This document shows, one piece after another, positions 8,420 through 18,061 of a stretch of DNA of 64,000 nt. Both the position numbers and the translations under genes were made by a program. This DNA comes from Antribacter gilvus (GTDB lineage Bacteria > Actinomycetota > Actinomycetes > Actinomycetales > Cellulomonadaceae), in contig NZ_QXTH01000004.1 in assembly GCF_003946865.1 (NCBI RefSeq), positions 310,001 through 374,000 of the forward strand, given 5' to 3'. The notes under the pieces are model-generated. The model was not told where the DNA came from and did not search any database. It was given only the letters and a program-made list of their open reading frames with translations. How positions within the stretch are numbered: the stretch's first letter is position 1; each line of letters opens with the position of its first letter.

Positions 8420-9269
8420 CCTCGTGCGCGCATCGCGGCCCCTGAGCTGGATCAACACCGCTTATCCGTTCGCCGTGGCGTACCTCCTGACCGTGCGCGA
8501 GATCGACGCAACGCTGATCATCGGCACGCTGTTCTTCTTGGTGCCGTACAACCTCGCGCTCTACGGCATCAACGACGTGTTCGACTACGCGTCCGATCTG
8601 GCCAACCCCCGCAAGGGCGGCGTCGAGGGCGCCCTCCTGGCACCACGACGGCACCGCACCGTCCTGATCGCGTCGGTGGCGACCTGCCTACCGTTCGTCG
8701 CCGTCCTGCTCGTGCTCGGCCCGCCGCTGTCCTGGGTAGCGCTCGCCGTCAGCCTCTTCGCGCTTATCGCCTACTCCGCGCCGCCGTTCCGCTTCAAGGA
8801 GGTGCCGGTGCTCGATTCGCTGACGTCGAGCGTGCACTTCGTCAGCCCGGCGGTCTACGGCCTGACCCTGGCCCAGGCCGCCCCCACCCCGGAGATCGTC
8901 GCGGTGCTGGGCGCCTTCCTGCTGTGGGGCATGGCGAGTCACGCCTTCGGTGCGGTCCAGGACGTGGTCCCCGACCGCGCGGGCGGCATCTCCTCGATCG
9001 CGACGGTGTTCGGTGCGGCCCGCACCGTCCGCTGCGCCCTGGGTGCCTGGGTCGCCGCCGGGCTGCTGGTCGTCACCACCGGGTGGCCGGGCGCGCTCGC
9101 CGGCCTGCTCGTGCTGCCCTACCTCGCCCTGGCACTTCCCTACGCTCGCCTGCGCGACGAGGACTCGGCACGCGCGAACGGCGGCTGGCGGCACTTCTTG
9201 TGGGTCAACTACGCGGTGGGCGCCGCCGTGACGATCCTGCTCATCACGATCGCCACCTTCGACATCTGA
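8409..9269 (+). CDS. crtEb: lycopene elongase, UbiA prenyltransferase
   Basis: This 286-residue UbiA-family membrane prenyltransferase adds two C5 units to lycopene to make the C50 skeleton (flavuxanthin). The first aspartate motif is in NDVFDYASDLANPRKGG (about residue 57-72) and the second in GAVQDVVPDRAGGISS (about 180). About eight hydrophobic segments are visible. It uses a GTG start inside the end of crtYf. With CrtYe/CrtYf it defines the pathway as C50 carotenoid synthesis. Confidence 0.92.
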   Translation: MIADLVRASRPLSWINTAYPFAVAYLLTVREIDATLIIGTLFFLVPYNLALYGINDVFDYASDLANPRKGGVEGALLAPRRHRTVLIASVATCLPFVAVLLVLGPPLSWVALAVSLFALIAYSAPPFRFKEVPVLDSLTSSVHFVSPAVYGLTLAQAAPTPEIVAVLGAFLLWGMASHAFGAVQDVVPDRAGGISSIATVFGAARTVRCALGAWVAAGLLVVTTGWPGALAGLLVLPYLALALPYARLRDEDSARANGGWRHFLWVNYAVGAAVTILLITIATFDI

Positions 9270-9281
9270 ACAGGAAGAGCC

Positions 9282-10640
9282 ATGCCACAGACCTTCTCGA
9301 GCGTCGTGCCCTACCCCCGGTCCGAGGTCTTCGCCTGGCACCAGCAGCCCGGCGCGATCCACAGACTCACACCGCCCTGGGCACCCGTCCACGTCGTGCA
9401 GGAGGCGCCGTCGCTGGCCGGCGGCGAGGCCGTGCTCGGGCTGCCCCTCGGCGTGCGGTGGGTGGCACGGCACTCGGGCTACCGACCGCCAGAGCGGTTC
9501 GTCGACGAGCTGGTCTCCGCGCCGCTGCGCTGGTTTCTGCCGTGGCGGCACACCCACGACTTCCGTACCGAGGGCGACCACACCCGCATCACGGACACGG
9601 TGCAGACCCCGGTGCCGCGTGCGCTGCTGCGGGGCATGTTCGCCTACCGGCACCGCCAGCTCAGCATGGACCTGGCGGCGCAGGCCACGGCCCGGAACAA
9701 CGGCGACCGTCCCCGGGTCGTCGCGATGACCGGCAGCCACGGCCTGGTCGGCAGCGCCCTCGCACCGTTCCTGACCACGGCGGGCTACCGCGTCATCCGG
9801 CTGGTCCGAGGCCGCCCGGAGGGGCCCGACGAGCGGCGCTGGGACCCGCAGGCACCGGCCGACGACCTGCTGCGCGGCGTTGACGCCGTGGTCCACCTCG
9901 CCGGCGCCTCGATCGCCGGCCGGTTCAACGACTCCCACCGTGCAGCAGTGCGCGGATCACGCATCGGGCCGACCCGGGCACTGGCCGAGCTGGCCGGCCG
10001 CACCCGGGGCGGACCGGCCGTCTTCGTCTGCGCGTCGGCCATCGGCTACTACGGCCCGGACCGCGGCGACGAGATCCTGGACGAGTCCAGTGCACCAGGT
10101 GACGGTTTCCTGGCCGACGTCGTCGCGGACTGGGAGAACGCCGCGTCGGCAGCCGCGGACGCAGGACTACGGGTGGTCCAGGTGCGCACGGGACTGGTGC
10201 AGTCCCCGCGCGGTGGCACGCTGCGGCTGTTCTACCCGCTGTTCGCCGCCGGGCTCGGCGGGAAGCTCGGCCACGGGCAGATGTGGCAGTCGTGGATCGG
10301 GATCGACGACCTGGTGGACGTCTACCACCGCGCGATCTACGACACCGCCCTGTCCGGTGCGGTCAACGCCGTCGCGCCACAGCCGGTACGCAACACGACC
10401 TACGCCAAGACCCTGGCCACCGTGCTGCGGCGGCCGGCAGCGCTGCCGGTACCCGCACTGGGGCCACGGCTGCTGCTGGGCAAGCAGGGCGCGACCGAGC
10501 TCGCCGAGGCCAGCCAACGCGTCTCACCCGCCGCCCTGCTCGCACAAGGACACCGCTTCCGGTACGCCACCCTGGAGCCGGCCCTGCGACACCTGCTCGG
10601 TCGGGAGCACGCCGAAGCCCGTCCCCGACCCGGAATCTGA
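9282..10640 (+). CDS. TIGR01777-type epimerase with N-terminal SRPBCC domain
   Basis: This 452-residue two-domain protein has an SRPBCC/polyketide-cyclase-like domain at residues 1 to about 145, a likely lipid or hydrophobic-ligand pocket. An NAD(P)-binding epimerase domain of the TIGR01777 (SDR39U1/YfcH) family follows, with [16 protein letters not shown] near 148 and SAIGYYG near 255. It starts 12 bp after crtEb with its own ribosome-binding site and so is likely in the carotenoid transcript. The substrate is unknown. Action on a carotenoid end group or a glycosyl carrier is possible but unproven. Confidence 0.85.
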   Translation: MPQTFSSVVPYPRSEVFAWHQQPGAIHRLTPPWAPVHVVQEAPSLAGGEAVLGLPLGVRWVARHSGYRPPERFVDELVSAPLRWFLPWRHTHDFRTEGDHTRITDTVQTPVPRALLRGMFAYRHRQLSMDLAAQATARNNGDRPRVVAMTGSHGLVGSALAPFLTTAGYRVIRLVRGRPEGPDERRWDPQAPADDLLRGVDAVVHLAGASIAGRFNDSHRAAVRGSRIGPTRALAELAGRTRGGPAVFVCASAIGYYGPDRGDEILDESSAPGDGFLADVVADWENAASAAADAGLRVVQVRTGLVQSPRGGTLRLFYPLFAAGLGGKLGHGQMWQSWIGIDDLVDVYHRAIYDTALSGAVNAVAPQPVRNTTYAKTLATVLRRPAALPVPALGPRLLLGKQGATELAEASQRVSPAALLAQGHRFRYATLEPALRHLLGREHAEARPRPGI

Positions 10641-10699
10641 ACTGCAAGAACCCCCGGATCCAGTCGGGGACTAGTCCGATGAGAGGCAACGTAGAAACC

Positions 10700-11761
10700 A
10701 TGTCAGCTGCCCCACTGCCGTTCGACGCCCTGCTCCTGGTCTCCTTCGGCGGGCCGGAGAAACCCGACGATGTTCTCCCCTTCCTCCAGAACGTCACTCG
10801 TGGTCGTGGGATCCCCGACGAGCGGCTGGTCGAGGTGGGCGAGCACTACTACGGGTTCGGTGGGCGCAGTCCCATCAACGATCAGTGCCGCGCGCTGATG
10901 GCGGCGATCGAGACCGACCTCTCCTCCAACGGCATCGACCTTCCGGTCTACTGGGGCAACCGCAACTGGGACCCGTACCTCCCCGATACGTTGCGGGCCA
11001 TGGCCGCCGACGGCGTGCGGCGCGCCGCGTACTTCGTCACCGCCGCCTACGCGTCCTACTCCGGGTGCCGGCAGTACCGCGAGAACCTGGCCGCCGCGGT
11101 GGCCACGGTCGGTGACGACGCGCCGGAGCTGCACCGGCTGCCGCACTACTTCGACCGCCCGGGCTTCGTCGAACCGTTCGTCGACGCGACGCTCGCTTCG
11201 CTGGACGAGCTGCCGACGGGTGCGCGGATGGTCTTCGTGACGCACTCGATCCCGACCGCGATGAACGACGTGAGCGGAGCCGGCGGCGCCTACGTCGCCC
11301 AGCACCACGCCGTGGCCAGGGCGGTCGCGGGCGAAGTCGCCCGACGCACCGGCGGGTCAGCTGCCTACGACCTGGTGTACTGCAGCCGGTCCGGGCCCCC
11401 GAGCCAGCCCTGGTTGGAGCCGGACGTGGGCGATCACCTGGAACAGCTCGCGGCGAGCGGCACTCCTGGCGCCGCGGTGATACCGATCGGCTTCGTCTCC
11501 GACCACATGGAGGTCATCTACGACCTCGACACCGAGGCCAAGGACGTTGCCGAGCGCGTCGGGCTGCCCTTCGCCCGCGCGGCGACACCAGGCGTCGACC
11601 CTCGGTTCGTGTCCATGGTGCGCGAGCTGGTCCTCGAACGCGCGTCGACCGAACGCGATGAGCAGGTCGTTGCGGCGCTTCGCGGCAGTCAGGATGGAAC
11701 ATCCGCGTACTGCCACAAGACCTGCTGCCCCAACCCGCGCGCCGCGCTGGCGGCCCTCTGA
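10700..11761 (+). CDS. hemH: ferrochelatase, coproporphyrin type
   Basis: This 353-residue ferrochelatase inserts iron into the porphyrin ring. In actinobacteria the enzyme (also called CpfC) acts on coproporphyrin III. Visible signatures are [17 protein letters not shown] at the N-terminus, FVTHSIP with the catalytic histidine near 175, and the late cysteines of CHKTCC (338, 342, 343), which with another cysteine can bind a 2Fe-2S cluster as in mycobacteria. The ATG at 10700 was chosen because homology begins there; the reading frame is open further upstream. It is convergent with the photolyase gene. Confidence 0.92.
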   Translation: MSAAPLPFDALLLVSFGGPEKPDDVLPFLQNVTRGRGIPDERLVEVGEHYYGFGGRSPINDQCRALMAAIETDLSSNGIDLPVYWGNRNWDPYLPDTLRAMAADGVRRAAYFVTAAYASYSGCRQYRENLAAAVATVGDDAPELHRLPHYFDRPGFVEPFVDATLASLDELPTGARMVFVTHSIPTAMNDVSGAGGAYVAQHHAVARAVAGEVARRTGGSAAYDLVYCSRSGPPSQPWLEPDVGDHLEQLAASGTPGAAVIPIGFVSDHMEVIYDLDTEAKDVAERVGLPFARAATPGVDPRFVSMVRELVLERASTERDEQVVAALRGSQDGTSAYCHKTCCPNPRAALAAL

Positions 11762-11793
11762 GGCAACCAGTGCCCGGGTCGACGAACCCGTTG

Positions 11794-13194
11794 TCAGTGA
11801 GCTCCGCGTTCGCGGCGTCTGGACTCCCGGACGGCTTCGTAACGATCCAGGGCTTCTGCCCTTTCGCGCTTGTGGTCGACGACGGGCGCGGGATACCCGG
11901 CAGGCGGGCCGTCCGGCAGGGCCCAGGGCTTGTGCACCGCCTTTCCGGTCACGTCAGCGAGCTCGGGCACGTAGGTCCGCACGTAGTCGCCGTCCGGGTC
12001 GAACCGTTCCCCCTGCAGCACGGGGTTGAACACCCGGAAGAACGGGGCGGCGTCGGTGCCGCTGCCGGCGACCCACTGCCAGCCGTGCTGGTTGGAGGCG
12101 AGGTCGCCGTCGACGAGCGAGCGCATGAAGTGCTTGGCTCCCCACCACCACGGCAGGTGCAGGTCCTTGACGAGGAACGACGCGGTGATCATCCGCACGC
12201 GGTTGTGCATCCACCCTTCGGCCAGCAGCTGCCGCATCCCGGCGTCGACGATGGGAAAGCCGGTGCGACCCTCTTTCCAGGCGGTGAACAGCCGGTTGGC
12301 GTCCGGCCCGCTGTCGGTCTTCAGCGCGTCGTACGAGCGGTCGTAGTTCCGACGGGCGGAGTCCGGGCGCTGGTCGAGGACGTCGGCGTAGAAGTCGCGC
12401 CATGCGAGCTCGCTGCGGAACGACTGCGCCCCGTCCGATCTCTTGGCAGCGAGGTCGGCGAGCAGGGTGCGGGGGTGCACGCAGCCGTACTTGAGGTAGA
12501 CCGACATGCGCGAGGTACCGGGCTGGTCGGGCCGGTCCCGGCCGTCCGCGTAGTCCTGGAGGTGATCGTGCACGAAGGTCTCCCACCGCTTCCGTGCTGC
12601 CGCCTCACCGGGGTCCGGCAGCTCCGCGGTGACAGGGACGTCCTCGGGCACCGGTGTCGCCTCGACCTTGACCGTCCCCGGGTCGATCCAGTCGAGGTAG
12701 TCCGCATCGGTGTCGGCCGGGTCGCGCCATCCGTGCTCGGCCCAGGCCCGTCGAAACGGGGTGAACACGCGGTAGCGACCGCCGTCGGCGCTCCGGACGC
12801 GGCCAGGTGCCACTGCGTAGGGAGAGCCTGTGCGGACCAGCTCTCGGTCCTGCTCGGTGAGCGCCCCCTCCACGGCACGGTCGCGTGCCTGGCCGTAGGG
12901 TCCGAAGTCGGCGGCGATGTGGACGCTGTCCGCGCCGATCTTACGGGCGACCCGTGGGACGACCTCGACCGGGTCACCCTCGACGACCAGCAGCCGGCCG
13001 TCCAGGCTCTCATCGAGATCTCGCAGACAGCCGTAGAGGAACCAGTGCCGCGGCGCTCCGGCGGGCGCGAGCAGTCGCTGGTCGAGCACGAACAGCGCCA
13101 GTGCGCGAGTGTTCTGCCCCGCGGCGAGGAAGGTGGGCTGGTCAGTCACGCGAAGGTCGCGGCGGAACCACACCAGCGCTGGGGAGTCATTCAT
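11794..13194 (-). CDS. phrB: deoxyribodipyrimidine photolyase
   Basis: This 466-residue DNA photolyase of the cryptochrome/photolyase class repairs UV pyrimidine dimers with blue light. The N-terminal alpha/beta domain begins LVWFRRDLRV. The C-terminal FAD-binding domain shows TGFPIVDAGMRQL, GWMHNRVRM and DLASNQHGWQW. The ATG at 13194 fits the family start better than the longer frame. It is divergent from the FAD oxidoreductase across 98 bp. Placement beside carotenoid genes suggests a shared light or oxidative-stress function, as in other actinobacteria, though no shared promoter was found. Confidence 0.93.
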   Translation of the reverse strand: MNDSPALVWFRRDLRVTDQPTFLAAGQNTRALALFVLDQRLLAPAGAPRHWFLYGCLRDLDESLDGRLLVVEGDPVEVVPRVARKIGADSVHIAADFGPYGQARDRAVEGALTEQDRELVRTGSPYAVAPGRVRSADGGRYRVFTPFRRAWAEHGWRDPADTDADYLDWIDPGTVKVEATPVPEDVPVTAELPDPGEAAARKRWETFVHDHLQDYADGRDRPDQPGTSRMSVYLKYGCVHPRTLLADLAAKRSDGAQSFRSELAWRDFYADVLDQRPDSARRNYDRSYDALKTDSGPDANRLFTAWKEGRTGFPIVDAGMRQLLAEGWMHNRVRMITASFLVKDLHLPWWWGAKHFMRSLVDGDLASNQHGWQWVAGSGTDAAPFFRVFNPVLQGERFDPDGDYVRTYVPELADVTGKAVHKPWALPDGPPAGYPAPVVDHKRERAEALDRYEAVRESRRRERGAH

Positions 13195-13292
13195 GTCTGC
13201 ACCAACGTAGCCGTGGCCGGTAGACGCCGCCATGCGCGTGACCCGGACGGGTTCGAAGGTCGTGGAAAGCTGGCCATACCTGGGAGGTCTCG

Positions 13293-14558
13293 GTGACAGA
13301 TCACGACGTGGTGATCGTCGGAGCGGGCATGGCCGGGCTCGTCGCCGCCATCGATCTGACGGACGCCGGGCTCGACGTCTGTCTCCTGGAACGTTCGCAA
13401 CGACCCGGCGGCCGGGTCACCACCGATCACGTCGAAGGTTTCGTGGTCGACCGCGGGTTCCAGGTGCTCAACACCTCCTACCCCCAGGTGCGTCGCCGAC
13501 TGGACCTTCCGTCGCTCGACCTGCAGTTGTTCACCGCGGGCGCGTTGGTGCGCTACGGCGGTCGGCTGCATCGGGTCGTCGATCCACGCCGACACCCCGG
13601 CGGACTCGCGGCGACCGTCGGGTCAAGGCTGCTGCCGTGGAACGACAAGCTGGCACTGGCCGCCTACACCGCCCACGCGGCGTACCGACCCGTCCACCGC
13701 CTGCTCACGTGGGACGAGACAACCGCTGCCGATTCGCTACGCCGGTGGGGTCTGGGTGGGGCCGGGCTCGAGCACTTCCTGCGGCCGTTCCTCGCCGGTG
13801 TGCTGGGCGAGGACGAGCTGAACACGTCGAGCCACTATGTCGACCTGGTCTGGCGCAGCTTCGTTCGCGGTCGCGTGGGCGTGCCCGCCGCGGGCATGTC
13901 CGCCGCGGGCATGTCCGCCGTCCCGCACCAGCTCGCCGCGCGACTGCCCGACGGCATCCTGCGGTGCGGTGTCGAGGTGCACGGCGTCGACACCGGTGAG
14001 GTGCACCATTCCGGCGGACGGCTGCGCGCCCACGCGGTAGTCGTCGCCACTGATCCGCCGACCGCGGGACAGCTACTGCCCTCGCTCACGGTCCCGCCGA
14101 TGCGTGGTCTGACGACCATCTACCACGTCGCGCCGGAACCGCCTGGTGCCGAACCAATCCTGCTGCTCGACGGCGACCATGACCGCATGATCGCCAGCTC
14201 GGTCGTCCTGAGCAACGTCGCTGCCGAGTACGCACCCGACGGTCGCGCGCTCATCGCGACTTCGCTCGTGGCGCCCGCCGCCCTGGAGGCTGATGAACCG
14301 GCTGTCCGCCGACGGCTCGCTCACCTCTACGGGGTCCCCACGACGCACTGGGAGCATCTGCGAACCGTGACCATCCCGAACGCACTGCCCGCCGCGCCAC
14401 CACCGCTGGGCGACCTGCGCCGGTCCGTCGACCTCGGCAACGGTCTCTTCGTCGCGGGCGACCACCGCGACACGCCTTCCATCCAAGGGGCGATGGCCAG
14501 CGGCACCCGTACCGCCCAGGCGGTCCTGCGCCGGCTGAAAGCCGGAAACGCCGCCTGA
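13293..14558 (+). CDS. FAD-dependent amine oxidase/desaturase-like oxidoreductase
   Basis: This 421-residue flavoprotein has the N-terminal motif VVIVGAGMAGLVAAIDL and the follow-up LLERSQRPGGRV, with the C-terminal FAD motif GLFVAGDHRDTPSIQGAMASG. It belongs to the broad amine-oxidase/phytoene-desaturase superfamily. Members often sit beside carotenoid and photolyase genes, but the substrate is not known. A GTG start follows GGGAGG. An internal tandem repeat of GMSA-AGMSA lies near residue 200. The function is given only at family level. Confidence 0.8.
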   Translation: MTDHDVVIVGAGMAGLVAAIDLTDAGLDVCLLERSQRPGGRVTTDHVEGFVVDRGFQVLNTSYPQVRRRLDLPSLDLQLFTAGALVRYGGRLHRVVDPRRHPGGLAATVGSRLLPWNDKLALAAYTAHAAYRPVHRLLTWDETTAADSLRRWGLGGAGLEHFLRPFLAGVLGEDELNTSSHYVDLVWRSFVRGRVGVPAAGMSAAGMSAVPHQLAARLPDGILRCGVEVHGVDTGEVHHSGGRLRAHAVVVATDPPTAGQLLPSLTVPPMRGLTTIYHVAPEPPGAEPILLLDGDHDRMIASSVVLSNVAAEYAPDGRALIATSLVAPAALEADEPAVRRRLAHLYGVPTTHWEHLRTVTIPNALPAAPPPLGDLRRSVDLGNGLFVAGDHRDTPSIQGAMASGTRTAQAVLRRLKAGNAA

Positions 14559-14696
14559 GCTCCAGCTCAGCCCGAACCAGGGAGGTTTCTTGATTCGCTC
14601 CACGGCACCGGTAGCCCTGCCCTTGGGCACGACGCGTCGAGATGCACCTTGTGAGGCGCCGCACTCGACACCGGACACAGCCCAGGTTCCGGGGAT

Positions 14697-14831
14697 GGGC
14701 AGGACGTGGCTCTCGTCACCGGCGCGTCCGGCGGCATCGGCCGGATCCCGAATTCAGATCCCACGATGGTGGCCCGCCGAGCAGTCGACGCACTAGAAGA
14801 CGGCTGTCAGGCGTGCGACTTCCCTCGGTGA
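14697..14831 (+). pseudogene. short-chain dehydrogenase fragment
   Basis: In this 45-codon frame the stretch VALVTGASGGIGR, an SDR nucleotide-binding motif, is followed within ten codons by VARRAVDALEDG, which looks like the C-terminal helix of an SDR. The middle of the enzyme is missing and there is no good start codon. It overlaps the 3' end of the convergent sigma-factor gene. At the junction there are adjacent GGATCC and GAATTC hexamers. It reads as an internal-deletion remnant, similar in kind to the idi remnant. The C-terminal match is short and less certain than the N-terminal one. Confidence 0.5.
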
Positions 14832-15388
14832 CCGCACAGGTGTTCAAGCCCGTCACGGATGCGGGTCCGGACTTTCATGGGTTCCACGCCGAGGCGCTCG
14901 GCGACCTCACGATAGGTGAGGCCTCTGTAGTAGGTCACGGCGATGGCCTCGCGCTGAGCCGGGGCCAGCGAGTCCAGCTGACGGCGCAGGGCTTCGTCCT
15001 TGACGCCGCCACCGAGTTCATGGGCGTCGCCAGGGGCGGTCACGGCTTCCGCTTCGACATCCGGGGCGCGCGAGCCCGGGTCGCCCAGAGGCCGCTCGGC
15101 CCGGACGTGGTCGCAAGCTCGCCGGTGAGCGATCGTGGCGACCCAGGTCCTGGCGGACGTGAGTGCAGGGTCGTAGAGTGCGGCGGTCTGCCAGACCTCC
15201 ATCATGACGTCTTCAGTTACCTCGGCGGCACGATCCGCGTTGTTCACCACTCCGAGCGAGACTCCAAAGGCCACCGGCGCCAGTACGTCGTAGACCGGAC
15301 CGAATGTGGCGGGATCTGCTCCCACGCACGCCACGAGCGCTTGGCCGGCGCAGCCTGAGGCTGGCGAGGAGCGGCTCGCGTTGTTCAT
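14807..15388 (-). CDS. ECF sigma factor, SigK-like paralogue
   Basis: This 193-residue ECF sigma factor has region 2 around AAEVTEDVMMEVWQTAALYDP and region 4 around REAIAVTYYRGLTYREVAERLG. It is clearly paralogous to the SigK at 19810-20472 (shared EVWQTAA, SARTWVAT, GLTYREVAE, RIRDGL). The start is ATG at 15388, overlapping the stop of the upstream epimerase gene as ATGA, so the two form an operon. No anti-sigma gene is next to it, so control by the RskA at 18972-19817 or by transcription alone are both possible. Confidence 0.88.
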   Translation of the reverse strand: MNNASRSSPASGCAGQALVACVGADPATFGPVYDVLAPVAFGVSLGVVNNADRAAEVTEDVMMEVWQTAALYDPALTSARTWVATIAHRRACDHVRAERPLGDPGSRAPDVEAEAVTAPGDAHELGGGVKDEALRRQLDSLAPAQREAIAVTYYRGLTYREVAERLGVEPMKVRTRIRDGLEHLCGHRGKSHA

Positions 15389-16983
15389 GGCCGCCTCCTG
15401 CGGCTCTGCTGTTCGGCTGCGCGAGCGATATTGCGCTGCATGCCACCGAAGACGATGCCGTGGAACGGTCTGATCGCCCACCAGTACAGCTGTCCGGGCA
15501 GACCGCGAGGGGAGAAGATCGCGCGCTGGCGGAACGTGGGGCGTTCATCGGGACCACCTTCGATGGACAGCTCGAGCCAGGCCAGTCCAGGCAGGCGCAT
15601 CTCTGCGCGCAACCGCAGCAGCCGACCGGGGTCGACCGTCTCCACCCGCCACCAGTCCAGGGCGTCGCCGGGAGCGAGGCGGTCGGGGTGCCTGCGGCCC
15701 CGCCGGAGCCCCGGCCCGCCGAAGAGGCGGTCCATGAGACCGCGGGCCGCCCAACCCAGTCGCCAGGAGTACCAGCCGTGTGCGCCGCCGATGCCCTCGA
15801 TCACGGTCCAGAGCGCCTCGCTCGTCGTGTCCACCTCGCTGGACCGGTCGTCCACGAGCAGACTTCCGCCGGCCCAGTCCGGGTCCTCCGGCAACGGGTC
15901 CGACGGCGCGCCAGGTGTGGAGGCGGAGACCCAGCTCGTGCGCACGTCCAGGTCGTGAATCCGGGCGAGCGCGAGCTCGACCGCCGTGTCGAAGTCGATG
16001 AGTCCCTCGGGTGGGTCGGGCACGTACGTCTTGATGTCGTGCTCCTGGGCCACGACCTCGTGCACCAGAGAGCCCACCAGTGGTCGCGCGATCCCTGGCG
16101 GCACGGGGGTCACCAGGCCGACCCAGTGGCTGGCCAGCCCGGGTGTCAGCACGGGCACGGCACGGATCAGCCGCGGGCGCAGCCCGGCGACGGCGGCATA
16201 GCGCTGCATCATCTCGCGGTAGGTCAGCACCTCGGGTCCGCCGATGTCGAAGCCTCTGCTGACCGTGGCCGGGATGCTCGCCGCGGCAACGAGGTAGCGC
16301 AGGACGTCGCGCACTGCGACGGGCTGGATGCGGTTGTTGATCCAGCGCGGCGCGACCATCGCCGGCAGCCGCTCCGTCAGGTAACGCATCATCTCGAACG
16401 ACGCGCTGCCCGAGCCGAGGATCACCGCGGCCCGCAGCACGAGGGTCGGCGCGCCGCCGTCGAGCAGGATCCGCTCGACCTCCCGACGGGACTCCAGGTG
16501 AGGTGAGAGGCGCTCACCGTCCGGGTACAGGCCACCGAGGTAGACGACTCGGCCGACACCGATCTCCCGCGCCACGACCGCGAAGCCGCGCGCAGTGCTG
16601 CGGTCGCGCTCGGCGAAGCCCGGCCCGGCACCCAGCGCGTGGATCAGGTAGTAAGCGACGTCCACGCCGTCGAGCGCCCTGTGCAGGTCGTCGCGCGAGG
16701 TGGCGTCGCCGGCGACCACCTCAACCTCGCCGGACCAGTCGCGGGAGGCGACCCGGTCCGGGTGGCGGGCCAGCACGCGCACGTCGTACCCCGCGGCCAG
16801 CAGCTCAGGCACCAACCGCCCCCCGATATATCCGGTGGCCCCGGTCACCAGGACGCGCGCCCGGCCCGTCACCGGCCCGTCCGCCGTCGTTCGATCCAGG
16901 TCATCGCGACTGCTCCCGCTTCCTCGCTCGGCCCCTATGTGACTGGTGGGATTCCTAGATAGGCTAGCGAATGTCGCGGCCAT
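15385..16983 (-). CDS. NAD(P)-binding epimerase fused to DUF2867
   Basis: This protein of about 532 residues has an atypical SDR/NmrA-like Rossmann domain (RVLVTGATGYIGGRLVPELL) and a C-terminal DUF2867 domain of the SRPBCC type, with PGDALDWWRVE and LPGQLYWWAIRPFHG visible. This fused form is widespread in actinobacteria, often beside ECF sigma factors; its substrate is unknown. The ATG at 16983 gives an N-terminal extension of about 37 residues before the Rossmann fold. A GTG at 16872 is an alternative start. It overlaps the downstream sigma gene. The 49-bp gap to the divergent TspO-like gene is short for two promoters. Confidence 0.82.
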   Translation of the reverse strand: MAATFASLSRNPTSHIGAERGSGSSRDDLDRTTADGPVTGRARVLVTGATGYIGGRLVPELLAAGYDVRVLARHPDRVASRDWSGEVEVVAGDATSRDDLHRALDGVDVAYYLIHALGAGPGFAERDRSTARGFAVVAREIGVGRVVYLGGLYPDGERLSPHLESRREVERILLDGGAPTLVLRAAVILGSGSASFEMMRYLTERLPAMVAPRWINNRIQPVAVRDVLRYLVAAASIPATVSRGFDIGGPEVLTYREMMQRYAAVAGLRPRLIRAVPVLTPGLASHWVGLVTPVPPGIARPLVGSLVHEVVAQEHDIKTYVPDPPEGLIDFDTAVELALARIHDLDVRTSWVSASTPGAPSDPLPEDPDWAGGSLLVDDRSSEVDTTSEALWTVIEGIGGAHGWYSWRLGWAARGLMDRLFGGPGLRRGRRHPDRLAPGDALDWWRVETVDPGRLLRLRAEMRLPGLAWLELSIEGGPDERPTFRQRAIFSPRGLPGQLYWWAIRPFHGIVFGGMQRNIARAAEQQSRRRRP

Positions 16984-17032
16984 CGGCCTGCCGTGACCTG
17001 ACCGGGTCCGTGCGGCCCAGGAGGAGGACCTC

Positions 17033-17851
17033 GTGACGAAGAACCAGACCGACATGCGCGCCAAGGACCGGTCCCAGCAGATCATCGTCACCGCCAGCTT
17101 CCTGGTGTGCCTGGTCGGCTCCATGATCGGGGTCGGCGTGCTCGGTGGCACCCCGATCGCGTCAGCGGCAGACGGCGCGCTCGCCGCCGACGCCACGCTC
17201 CTCGCCCCGGCCTCCGGAGCGTTCTCCGTGTGGACCGTGGTCTATCTCGGACTGGCCGGATACACGGCGCTGCAGTGGTTCCCGACAGCGGCATCCGCTG
17301 CCCGGCAACGCCTCCTCCGGCTGCCCGTCGCCGGGACGATGCTGCTCAACGCGACATGGATCCTGGCGGTCCAGGCCGGTTGGATCTGGGTGAGCGTTGC
17401 GGTCATCGCGGCGCTGCTCGCCCTGCTCTGCCGGGTCCTGGTGATCCTGATGCGGTCCCGTGCGAGCGGAGCGTTGGAGCGCCTGCTCGTCGACGGGACG
17501 CTCGGCATCTACCTGGGCTGGGTCTGCGTGGCCACCGCGGCCAACGTCGCGGCAGCCCTCACCAGTTCCGGTTTCGACGGAGGCGGCCTCGACCCGGAGT
17601 GGTGGGCGGTCTCGACACTGGTGGTCGTCGGCGGAATCGGGATCGCCCTGGCGGCACGGAGCAGAGGCCGCATCGCCGTGGCAGCGGCCATCGCCTGGGG
17701 TCTGGCCTGGATCGCCGTGGCCCGCTGGGCCACCACGCCGAACTCGGAGCCAACGGCGACAGCCGCTGGTGCAGCCGCCGTCGCCGTGCTCGGCGTCACC
17801 CTGGTACTGCGCGTGCGCGCCGCCCGCCAGACCGGCGCCGTCAGAGCATGA
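17033..17851 (+). CDS. TspO/MBR-family tryptophan-rich membrane protein
   Basis: This 272-residue membrane protein has about seven hydrophobic segments and the tryptophan-bearing motifs FSVWTVVYLGLAGY and LLNATWILAVQAGWIW, which resemble the tryptophan-rich sensory (TspO/peripheral benzodiazepine receptor) family. It is longer than classical TspO (about 160). TspO proteins bind porphyrins and hydrophobic ligands and respond to light or oxygen, which fits the nearby haem and carotenoid genes, but this is inference. A GTG start follows AGGAGGACC. The next 210 bp hold no gene I can support. Confidence 0.72.
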   Translation: MTKNQTDMRAKDRSQQIIVTASFLVCLVGSMIGVGVLGGTPIASAADGALAADATLLAPASGAFSVWTVVYLGLAGYTALQWFPTAASAARQRLLRLPVAGTMLLNATWILAVQAGWIWVSVAVIAALLALLCRVLVILMRSRASGALERLLVDGTLGIYLGWVCVATAANVAAALTSSGFDGGGLDPEWWAVSTLVVVGGIGIALAARSRGRIAVAAAIAWGLAWIAVARWATTPNSEPTATAAGAAAVAVLGVTLVLRVRAARQTGAVRA

Positions 17852-18061
17852 CTTGGGCAGCGGAGCCGCCGGCCATGCGGACGAGGAAGCTCTCGACCTG
17901 CCGACGAGCACCGTGTCCGCATCGGTAGCCGCCGCCGGAACGACCGAACCCGTGCTTGGCCCGGAAGATGTCGAGGTTGCCGAGGGCGTCAAGCACGATC
18001 GCCTGATCCCGGAGGACGACACGCCCGCCCTGGCGACCCAGGTACCTCCGAGGAGCACCAC

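Noticed and set aside
11770-13296. 508-residue plus-strand frame opposite phrB
   Set aside because: Photolyase signatures on the minus strand are complete; the plus-strand frame has no domain.
16930-17033. SigK-type promoter before the second sigma operon
   Set aside because: No CC(A/C)ATCC or CCGAA elements with the 15-nt spacing are present; only a loose ATTCCTAG/CTAGCGAAT inverted repeat is seen.
17852-18061. Possible minus-strand gene after the SDR
   Set aside because: A short open stretch exists, but there is no convincing start, no ribosome-binding site and no recognisable family.
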